A stretch of 5,902 nt of DNA. It comes from Eubacterium sp. (GTDB taxonomy: Bacteria; Bacillota; Clostridia; Oscillospirales; Acutalibacteraceae). The stretch's first letter is position 1; each line of letters begins with the position of its first letter. This document shows, piece after piece, positions 1 to 4,907 of this stretch. The notes beneath the pieces were generated by a model, which saw nothing but the letters and a program-made list of their open reading frames with translations, was not told the origin of the DNA and did no database searches. Position numbers and translations under genes: made by a program. The stretch is from assembly GCA_029059925.1 (NCBI GenBank), contig JAIDVA010000233.1, positions 1-5,902 on the forward strand, written 5' to 3'.

Positions 1-1
1 G

Positions 2-751
2 TTCATTGCAATGAGTAAAAAAGGTGCGCAAAATGCAGAATATGTAAGGGCAGGTTCAATTGAGGAATTTGACAGCCTGTGGAATGCAAGTGATAAAAAA
101 ATAAAGCTGATTACAATTGCTCCCGAGGCTTTTGACAGCAGAGAATTTATAGAATACGCAGGCAAAAAATGCGCTGTAGCAATCGGTCATTCAGCTGCAA
201 ATGCCGATGAATGCAAATATGCTGTAAATAATGGAATCAGACACGCAACACATCTTTTCAATGCTATGACACCTATGACTCACCGGGAGGCAGGCATTGT
301 CGGTACAATGCTTGATGACAACAGAGTAATGTGTGAGCTGATTTGTGACGGCGGTCATATCTGCCCGACAGTTCTCAGAAATGCTTTTGCCATTCTCAGT
401 GAGGACAGAGCCGTTGTTGTGAGCGATTCCATGCGCGGAGCAGGACTTGGCGAGGGTGAATTTGAGCTCGGCGGTCAGCAGGTCTTTGTTGAAAAGGATG
501 GCAAATATGCCGTGCTTGCTGACGGAACAATTGCCGCATCCATCACAAATATTCATATTGAGTTCAAAAATCTTATCCGCTTTGGTATTGATTTTAAAAC
601 GGCACTCAAGGCATGCACAATTAACCCTGCTAAGGCTATTAACGAGGATGATAAAATAGGTTCAATCCGAACGGGAAAATGTGCCGATTTTGTTTTCCTT
701 GACAAAAATCTTGATATAAAAGAGGTTTATATTGATGGAATACTCGCTTAA
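2..751 (+). CDS. nagA: N-acetylglucosamine-6-phosphate deacetylase, 5' end cut by window
   Basis: Cytoplasmic metal-dependent amidohydrolase that removes acetate from GlcNAc-6-phosphate, giving glucosamine-6-phosphate in amino-sugar and peptidoglycan recycling. The frame is open to the left edge and the first codons continue the family motif GPF(I)..KKGA, so the ATG at 11 is internal and the true start lies outside; by comparison with the E. coli enzyme about 90 or more N-terminal residues are missing. Counting from the ATG at 11, the visible family landmarks are the metal ligand Glu in IAPE (residue 39), His60 in GHSAAN, His81 in HATHLFNAM, the substrate-loop DGGHICP, and the catalytic Asp139 in VVSDSMRGAG. 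The C-terminal NPAKAI...GSIRTGKCADFVFLD segment is the usual beta-sandwich closing strand. The stop is TAA at 749-751. It overlaps trmL by 17 bp, so the two are probably co-transcribed. The family call is firm. Confidence 0.93.
   Translation, partial: FIAMSKKGAQNAEYVRAGSIEEFDSLWNASDKKIKLITIAPEAFDSREFIEYAGKKCAVAIGHSAANADECKYAVNNGIRHATHLFNAMTPMTHREAGIVGTMLDDNRVMCELICDGGHICPTVLRNAFAILSEDRAVVVSDSMRGAGLGEGEFELGGQQVFVEKDGKYAVLADGTIAASITNIHIEFKNLIRFGIDFKTALKACTINPAKAINEDDKIGSIRTGKCADFVFLDKNLDIKEVYIDGILA
718..725 (+). promoter_or_regulatory. Ribosome binding site of trmL inside nagA
   Basis: The purine run AAAAGAGG lies 9 nt before the ATG at 735, inside the last codons of nagA. It favours ATG 735 over the in-frame TTG at 732, and fits translational coupling of the two overlapping genes. 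Confidence 0.6.
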
Positions 752-1235
752 TATAGTTTTGATAGAGCCTGAAATCCCGCAGAATACAGGCAATATTGCC
801 CGCACCTGTGCTGCGACAGGAGCAAGGCTTCATCTTGTAGGACCCATGGGCTTTCAGATTACCGATAAGCAGGTTAAAAGAGCCGGACTTGATTATTGGG
901 ACAAGCTTGATATTACATATTATGACAGCACAGAGCAATTTTTTGAGCAAAATAAGGGCGGCAAATTTTATTATTTCACCACAAAGGGCGAGCTCACACA
1001 CTCGGATATGCAATATGAAAATAATGCCTATCTTGTATTCGGAAAGGAAACAAAGGGTCTGCCCGAAGAGCTGTTGAAAGAGAATCATGATACGTGTGTA
1101 AGACTGCCGATGCGCGGAATTATCCGCAGTCTTAACCTGTCAAATGCAGTGTGTGTAGGTACATATGAAGTGCTGAGACAGTGGGGATACCCTGCCCTCT
1201 CACAGAAAGGGAAGCTGACAAAATTCGATTGGTAA
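735..1235 (+). CDS. trmL: tRNA (cytidine/uridine-34-2'-O)-methyltransferase, SPOUT family
   Basis: A 166-residue SAM-dependent methyltransferase of the SPOUT (trefoil-knot) class. TrmL (YibK/CspR) methylates the 2'-O of the wobble nucleotide in tRNA-Leu isoacceptors. The sequence carries the three SPOUT motifs in order: NTGNIARTC (residues 17-25), FGKETKGLP (102-110) and the knot motif VRLPMRGIIRSLNLSNAV (122 onward), with IRSLNLSNA at the SAM site. The N-terminus LNIVLIEPEIPQNTGNI and the GPMGF segment are typical of this subgroup, and the length is typical of a TrmL without an extra RNA-binding domain. The start at ATG 735 is supported by the upstream AAAAGAGG. It overlaps the end of nagA by 17 bp. 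The pairing with nagA looks like shared transcription rather than a shared pathway. Nothing suggests decay. Confidence 0.93.
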   Translation: MEYSLNIVLIEPEIPQNTGNIARTCAATGARLHLVGPMGFQITDKQVKRAGLDYWDKLDITYYDSTEQFFEQNKGGKFYYFTTKGELTHSDMQYENNAYLVFGKETKGLPEELLKENHDTCVRLPMRGIIRSLNLSNAVCVGTYEVLRQWGYPALSQKGKLTKFDW

Positions 1236-1249
1236 ATTATTGTTTATAT

Positions 1250-1460
1250 TAGGATGTTACACACCCTAATAATCCGTTTTTAATTGGGTAAATATTTTAT
1301 ATTTAATTTTATGTACCATTCTTTTGTGTCGCAAAAGAACGGTACCAAGAAAACGAATCAGGGGGAGGCTATGGCGATGCCAAGCCTGACTCCCCCTAAT
1401 AACCCCCTCTTGATGTTGTGCCGTGCGTACTCGCGCACACAACGGCACAGGAGGCGTTAT
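1250..1460 (+). repeat. Structured ~210-bp intergenic repeat, copy A
   Basis: This block recurs as its reverse complement at 5702-5902. The first 111 bp (to 1360) differ at two positions only (1286 and 1288); the last ~100 bp are more divergent but keep the same organisation. It contains three hairpins. Hairpin 1 (1313-1345) pairs GTACC-a-TTCTTTTG with CAAAAGAA-c-GGTAC around a TGTCG loop. Hairpin 2 (1361-1396) has GGGGGA against TCCCCC at its base and GGCT/AGCC plus TGGC/GCCA inside. Hairpin 3 (1417-1449) pairs TGTGCCG with CGGCACA around an inner TGCG/CGCA. A second C-tract at 1403-1407 offers an alternative partner for the G-run. It begins 15 bp after the trmL stop. No transposase is linked, so its mode of spread is unknown. 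Any peptide read from it is most likely spurious. Confidence 0.85.
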
Positions 1461-1565
1461 AACAAAAGAGAGTGCCTTAGAGAATGAGAAATTGCACAGA
1501 ATTTCGCATTTTGCGAACTTTGCTGTACGATGGTACTGCTTGTGAGCAAAAGGCGAAAAGCACAC

Positions 1566-1600
1566 AAAATATACGTAGGTTCGATACCTGCATATATTTT
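1566..1600 (+). other. Long hairpin with tRNA T-arm-like tip
   Basis: Fourteen-nt arms (1566-1579 and 1587-1600) pair except for one C-A mismatch and one G-U pair. The loop is TTCGATA, and the upper stem GTAGG/CCTGC with this loop matches the tRNA T-arm consensus. It ends in TTTT and could terminate transcription, or it could be a relic of a tRNA 3' end; neither is proved. No complete tRNA fits around it. Confidence 0.45.
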
Positions 1601-1769
1601 AGATTGTTCTTACGGGGATTTCGTGAATTCATCTATAATGTTTTTGCGATATATCATTCTTCCGTTTATCTCTATGTGCGGTTATGGGTGATTTATCGTT
1701 CTCTAAGATAAACAATAATTTATTTCTTTACTATATTTTAACTTTTTCTTTTCCGGTTTTTATAATTTA

Positions 1770-1853
1770 TTTGATTTAATAATACACAAGGTGACGAAAT
1801 TGTAAGTTTACATTCACACTTATGTAATAATACACAAATATAATTAAATCAAA
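1770..1853. promoter_or_regulatory. Paired direct and inverted repeats upstream of the SGNH gene
   Basis: An 11-bp sequence TTTGATTTAAT (1770-1780) recurs inverted as ATTAAATCAAA (1843-1853). Inside it, the 13-mer TAATAATACACAA occurs twice in direct orientation (1777-1789 and 1825-1837), 48 bp apart. In the middle sits the small dyad TGTAA-GT-TTACA (1801-1812). The arrangement is typical of regulator binding sites, but AT-richness makes chance matches more likely; no cognate regulator is visible. Confidence 0.35.
1800..1828 (+). promoter_or_regulatory. Candidate sigma-A promoter for the SGNH gene
   Basis: TTGTAA (1800-1805) and TGTAAT (1823-1828) are separated by 17 bp and match 4/6 and 5/6 consensus positions. 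The dyad TGTAA-GT-TTACA overlaps the -35 box and the second TAATAATACACAA overlaps the -10 box, so a bound regulator could block it. Other AT-rich matches exist nearby, so this is a weak call. Confidence 0.35.
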
Positions 1854-1868
1854 ACAAAATATGAATTC

Positions 1869-1872
1869 GGAG
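1869..1872 (+). promoter_or_regulatory. SD site that selects ATG 1879
   Basis: GGAG lies 6 nt before the ATG at 1879. The earlier in-frame ATG at 1861 is preceded only by an A-rich stretch with no SD-like bases, so the downstream start is preferred, shortening the protein by six residues. Confidence 0.6.
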
Positions 1873-1878
1873 CAAAAA

Positions 1879-2961
1879 ATGAACAATCAGCAAACTATAC
1901 AGGAAATTAAAAGCTTTTCAAAAAGCACAATTAAAATATTATCATTTCTGCTGGTATTCATGCTTCTGCTTGAAGGCATGTCAATAACAGTATTCTCAAA
2001 AAAAGCAGCAACGCAATATCAGAACTCTTTTTCAAAATCCTGCAGCTTTACCACAGAACCGAAAAACAGCATTGACATTGCACTTATCGGCAGCAGTGAT
2101 TTATATTCGGGCTTTGTGCCTGTGGAGCTTTGGGATAATTATGGCTACACAAGCACAGTCATATCAACACCAAAGCAAACCGTTCAGCGTTCCTATACCT
2201 TTTTGGAAGAGCTTTTAAAGGTGCAAAATCCAAAGCTTGTTATCATTGAAACCGATATGTTCTATCAGGGGGTACCACTTGAGGATAAAGCACAGATTGA
2301 AATTGACAAACCTAAGTGTTTCTCAATCATCTCAAAAGCAAAAAAGATAATCAAGCTTATATCAACATTCCCTATCGGTGAAAATCTCGAAAATCATTTC
2401 ACGGTTTTTATGTTCCATGATACATGGAAAACACTTAAAACAAATCAACTCAAAAAACTGATTAACAGGGACAGCGAAATCACCTGTGAGCATGGCTACA
2501 ATTTCAACAAAATTATTTATCCGATAAATGATAATGACCGTATGGCAGCTACAAATGAAACTGAACCGATACCTGATGAAAATGTGCTTTACATTCAAAA
2601 AATGCTTGATGAATGCAAAAGCCGCGGTATCAGAGTTATGCTTATAGAAATGCCATCACTTACCTCCTGGAATTATGCCAGATACAATGCTGTAAAACAG
2701 CTTGCAGATAATAACAATGTTGAATTTATTGACCTTAATTTAAAAGAAAATTTCAGCACCTCACAAATAAATTGTGACAGTGATTATCGTGACAACGGAA
2801 ATCACCTTAACTATTATGGAGCAGTTAAGGCAACACATTTTTTCGGCAGCATAATCTATGATAAGCACAGTGATATTCTTACTGACAGAAGAAATGACCG
2901 TCAGTTTGCTTATTGGCAGCAAAGCTCCAAGGAATTCAAGAAAAAATACAATATTAAATAA
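1879..2961 (+). CDS. Membrane-anchored SGNH/GDSL-type hydrolase or acyltransferase
   Basis: A 360-residue protein with one N-terminal membrane segment (about residues 18-39) after a short polar, basic-containing start, so the remainder is predicted to lie outside the membrane. Block I of the SGNH fold is seen as IALIGSSDLYSGF, with Ser73 the likely nucleophile (residues counted from ATG 1879). Block V is seen near the C-terminus as DNGNHLNYYGA, with His309 and Asp305 as the probable catalytic pair; the spacing is one residue longer than the usual DxxH. Between them are beta-strand/helix alternations such as PKLVIIETDMFY and GIRVMLIEMPS. The pattern resembles DltD/AlgX-like proteins that acylate or deacylate cell-wall or exopolysaccharide sugars, often beside an MBOAT acyltransferase. 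No MBOAT gene is present here, so the substrate is unknown. A strong terminator follows the stop. The fold is fairly sure; the exact role is not. Confidence 0.7.
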   Translation: MNNQQTIQEIKSFSKSTIKILSFLLVFMLLLEGMSITVFSKKAATQYQNSFSKSCSFTTEPKNSIDIALIGSSDLYSGFVPVELWDNYGYTSTVISTPKQTVQRSYTFLEELLKVQNPKLVIIETDMFYQGVPLEDKAQIEIDKPKCFSIISKAKKIIKLISTFPIGENLENHFTVFMFHDTWKTLKTNQLKKLINRDSEITCEHGYNFNKIIYPINDNDRMAATNETEPIPDENVLYIQKMLDECKSRGIRVMLIEMPSLTSWNYARYNAVKQLADNNNVEFIDLNLKENFSTSQINCDSDYRDNGNHLNYYGAVKATHFFGSIIYDKHSDILTDRRNDRQFAYWQQSSKEFKKKYNIK

Positions 2962-2964
2962 TTT

Positions 2965-2992
2965 AAAGAGAGGATATTTTCCTCTCTTTTTT
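2965..2992 (+). terminator. Rho-independent terminator after the SGNH gene
   Basis: AAAGAGAGGA (2965-2974) pairs perfectly with TCCTCTCTTT (2980-2989) around a TATTT loop, followed by more T residues to 2992. It begins 3 nt after the stop codon. Because the stem starts with A-runs it could also work on the opposite strand. Only 22 nt separate it from the next ATG, so the downstream gene probably depends partly on read-through. Confidence 0.85.
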
Positions 2993-3004
2993 CATATTAT
3001 TTTT

Positions 3005-3010
3005 AGGTGG
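3005..3010 (+). promoter_or_regulatory. SD site of the YlbJ-like gene
   Basis: AGGTGG lies 4 nt before ATG 3015, a little close but consistent with this start. No other in-frame start with an SD site is visible. Confidence 0.55.
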
Positions 3011-3014
3011 TACT

Positions 3015-4037
3015 ATGAAAATAAAAGATGTACTTATGCTCATTATTCTGCTGCTTTCGGCAGGAATATTAATCATATTTTCAGCAGATGCAAAGATTGG
3101 TGCATCGCAGGGTTTTGCACTTGCACAAAACACAATCATACCCAGCCTCATTCCGCTATTGATCATATTTTTTATAATCATGAAAACGGGCGCAAAGGAT
3201 GTGCTTGCAAAGGCTTTTGGCTTTATATCCATATATATTTTCAATCTGCCTCAGGTCACACTCCCTGCCATATTTTTTGGTTTGACAGGCGGTTATCCCA
3301 CAGGGGCACTGCTTACTAATGAGCTGTATATAAAAGGTGAAATTGACGAAAAGCAGGCACAGAGACTGATGCGTTTTAATTTCTGCGGCGGCTGCGGTTT
3401 TATCATAACTGCACTTGGTACAGCAACGCTTAACAATACAAAAGCAGGGGCAATACTTTTTTTATCAAACCTGATATCTGCAATAATTATTGGCTTTTTA
3501 CTGTCTTTCACTGACAAAAGAATTAATAAAGAATACTATTCCTACACGGATTCGGCAAGCTTCGGTGATGCTCTTATCAATTCAACTCAAAATGCTGTAA
3601 ATGCAGTACTGAATATGACAGCTTATATAATTCTGTTTTCGGCAGTATGCAATATATTCACCATACCGCAAGTCATATCACCATTTATTGAAATCACAAA
3701 CGGCTTGTGCAGCGGCAGCAAATATCCGCTGACCCAGCTTGGGGCATATTTATCCTTCGGCGGACTGTGTATTCACTGCCAGCTTCTGCCTATTATTTCC
3801 AATATAAAAATGAAATATTATGATTTTTTGTTTTTTAGAATATTTGCAGGTCTGCTCTCCTACTGCACAACTAAGCTGCTGCTGATAGTTATTCCAATAG
3901 AAATTTCAGTATTTTCAAATGCAAGCATATCGACTATACCTCAGATTTCAAGTGTCAATATGGCACTGTCAATACTCATGATTATAGGCTGCTTTGTAAT
4001 AATAGCAGATATATCATCAAAGAAAAAATTAATTTAG
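3015..4037 (+). CDS. YlbJ-like integral membrane protein (nucleoside-recognition/gate fold)
   Basis: A 340-residue, very hydrophobic protein with about eight predicted membrane segments. The layout matches the YlbJ group of gate-domain proteins: NTIIPSLIPLLIIFF near residue 40, then GLTGGYPTGALLTNELY (from about 89) and a cytosol-like loop KGEIDEKQAQRLMRF, and in the second half LSFGGLCIHCQ (247-256), which mirrors the first gate motif. B. subtilis YlbJ is a sporulation membrane protein of about 400 residues with no settled transported substrate; this one is shorter. Odd points are the CGGCG motif (Cys124, Cys127), where YlbJ usually has an NS(N)P-type segment, and Cys252/Cys255 in the second motif. 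It lies behind a terminator and ahead of a new promoter, so it is probably nearly monocistronic. The family is likely; the transported molecule and any link to sporulation are unknown. Confidence 0.72.
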   Translation: MKIKDVLMLIILLLSAGILIIFSADAKIGASQGFALAQNTIIPSLIPLLIIFFIIMKTGAKDVLAKAFGFISIYIFNLPQVTLPAIFFGLTGGYPTGALLTNELYIKGEIDEKQAQRLMRFNFCGGCGFIITALGTATLNNTKAGAILFLSNLISAIIIGFLLSFTDKRINKEYYSYTDSASFGDALINSTQNAVNAVLNMTAYIILFSAVCNIFTIPQVISPFIEITNGLCSGSKYPLTQLGAYLSFGGLCIHCQLLPIISNIKMKYYDFLFFRIFAGLLSYCTTKLLLIVIPIEISVFSNASISTIPQISSVNMALSILMIIGCFVIIADISSKKKLI

Positions 4038-4065
4038 AAACTCCTGTGACAATAAAAATTAAATA

Positions 4066-4093
4066 TTGACAATCCATTTCACAGTGCTATAAT
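4066..4093 (+). promoter_or_regulatory. Consensus sigma-A promoter of the queuosine-salvage unit
   Basis: A perfect TTGACA (4066-4071) and a perfect TATAAT (4088-4093) are spaced by 16 bp. Transcription should start around 4100, exactly where the first riboswitch stem begins, so nearly the whole leader is aptamer plus attenuator. No other promoter in the window is this close to consensus. Confidence 0.88.
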
Positions 4094-4100
4094 AGTGCCA

Positions 4101-4210
4101 AGGCAGTTCGTAACCATCCTGCCTGATAAATACCAATAGGTCTTTTATCAATCAAAACTAAGGAGAAGGCATCAGCCTAATTGCGTCCTTAGTGACGCAT
4201 TTTTTATTTT
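4101..4210 (+). ncRNA. preQ1-type riboswitch with attenuator leader
   Basis: Stem P1 is AGGCAG (4101-4106) with CTGCCT (4119-4124) around the 12-nt loop TTCGTAACCATC. After an extra hairpin comes the A-rich tail AAAACTAAGGAG (4154-4165). P1, a C-containing loop and a tail ending ACTAAGGA recall class I preQ1 riboswitches such as the B. subtilis queC leader. The additional hairpin (4124-4150: TGATAAA with TTTATCA, inner ACC/GGT) sits where class II and III preQ1 riboswitches carry P4. ACTAAGGA (4157-4164) is perfectly complementary to TCCTTAGT (4186-4193), which overlaps the terminator stem, giving a mutually exclusive antiterminator. Ligand binding should hold the tail in the aptamer and let the terminator form (OFF). 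Both downstream genes fit queuosine metabolism. The exact class and pseudoknot pairing are not settled by eye. Confidence 0.68.
4182..4210 (+). terminator. Riboswitch-controlled intrinsic terminator
   Basis: TGCGTC (4182-4187) pairs with GACGCA (4194-4199) around loop CTTAGT, followed by TTTTTTATTTT. The loop and the last stem bases are the same bases that pair with the aptamer tail ACTAAGGA, so termination and antitermination exclude each other. The T-run ends directly at the ATG of the next gene. Confidence 0.75.
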
Positions 4211-4906
4211 ATGGAAAGATACAGTATAATAAAAGAAAAAAATCCGCGTGAAATTGTACTCTTACGCGGTAAGGGCTGTGCTTACAAACAGTGCAGCTTT
4301 TGCGATTATCACACTGACAAATGTGATGATGAGGACAAAAATTTTGAATTAAACAAATCAGTTCTTGAAAAGATAACAGGTGCTTACAGCAATTTAGAGG
4401 TTATCAACAGCGGCTCTGTTTTTGAGCTTGATCATAAAACCTCGGAACTAATAAAAAGCATCTGCAAAGAAAAAGAAATCCGAACAATTCATTTTGAAAG
4501 TCATTATATCTATAACAATTTAATACCTGCTCTGCGTGAGCTTTACAGCGATTTTAACTTAAAACTGAAATTAGGACTTGAAACCTTTGACTATGATTTC
4601 AGAGAAAATATACTGCACAAGGGCATTGCCGAAAAAAATCCCGAGATTATTTCTCAGAATTTTGACGAAGCAAATTTCTTGTTTGGCATCAATGGACAAA
4701 CTGCCGAATCTATGAATACAGATATTTCTCTCGGTCTGAAATATTTTGAAAGAATCTGCATTAATATCATGTGTGAAAATTCGACAGAGGTTAAACCTGA
4801 CAAAGCGGTTATAGCTGATTTTATGCAACAGATTTATCCAAAATATAAGGATAATGAGAAAATCGATATTTTAATTAATAATACTGATTTTGGAGTGGGT
4901 GACTGA
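4211..4906 (+). CDS. queL: Radical-SAM protein, probable queuine lyase (QueL-like)
   Basis: A 231-residue soluble protein with a cysteine cluster near the N-terminus, RGKGCAYKQCSFCDYH. The spacing Cys23-x4-Cys28-x2-Cys31 differs from the classic x3/x2 but suits a radical-SAM 4Fe-4S site. Later strands such as IRTIHFES and KLKLGLETFDYDFRENILHKG carry the GxE and partial-barrel pattern of the superfamily. Known biology: QueL of Clostridioides difficile is a radical-SAM enzyme that converts queuine to preQ1 for salvage. The size, the Cys motif, the preQ1-type leader and the adjacent queuosine-precursor transporter all point there, but the assignment is by context and memory of the family, not by a search. 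It could be another small radical-SAM enzyme of 7-deazapurine metabolism. The ATG at 4211 has no SD directly before it. The stop TGA lies 1 nt before the next ATG. Confidence 0.62.
   Translation: MERYSIIKEKNPREIVLLRGKGCAYKQCSFCDYHTDKCDDEDKNFELNKSVLEKITGAYSNLEVINSGSVFELDHKTSELIKSICKEKEIRTIHFESHYIYNNLIPALRELYSDFNLKLKLGLETFDYDFRENILHKGIAEKNPEIISQNFDEANFLFGINGQTAESMNTDISLGLKYFERICINIMCENSTEVKPDKAVIADFMQQIYPKYKDNEKIDILINNTDFGVGD
4892..4902 (+). promoter_or_regulatory. SD region selecting ATG 4908 of the transporter
   Basis: GGAGTGGGTGA ends 5 nt before ATG 4908, inside the last codons of the radical-SAM gene. An in-frame TTG at 4890 is an alternative start, but it lies before this purine-rich site, and family proteins normally begin close to the first membrane helix. 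Confidence 0.55.
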
Positions 4907-4907
4907 T

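Larger units (their letters stand above)
1461..1878. other. Non-coding AT-rich intergenic stretch with small hairpins
   Basis: No convincing gene was found; a 75-codon open frame at 1484-1711 has no SD site and no recognisable motif. Visible structure includes TTCGCA-TTT-TGCGAA (1503-1517), a GTAC-GATG-GTAC hairpin near 1524-1535, and a strong hairpin with a tRNA T-loop-like head at 1566-1600. From about 1700 the DNA becomes very AT-rich and carries the paired repeats and candidate promoter of the next gene. Copy B of the flanking repeat has no equivalent of this tail. Confidence 0.5.

Noticed and set aside
11..13. ATG 11 as the true nagA start
   Set aside because: The frame stays open upstream and the preceding codons continue a conserved motif, so this Met is internal.
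1247..1271. Terminator directly after trmL (TATTAGG with CCTAATA)
   Set aside because: Weak AT-rich 7-bp stem with an 11-nt loop and no immediate T-run; it is part of the repeat edge.
1485..1600. Complete tRNA gene around the T-arm-like hairpin
   Set aside because: No matching acceptor 5' strand, D-arm or anticodon arm at the right distance, and no CCA end.
1484..1711. 75-codon open frame after repeat copy A
   Set aside because: No SD, no recognisable domain, odd composition, and it runs through hairpins; treated as non-coding.
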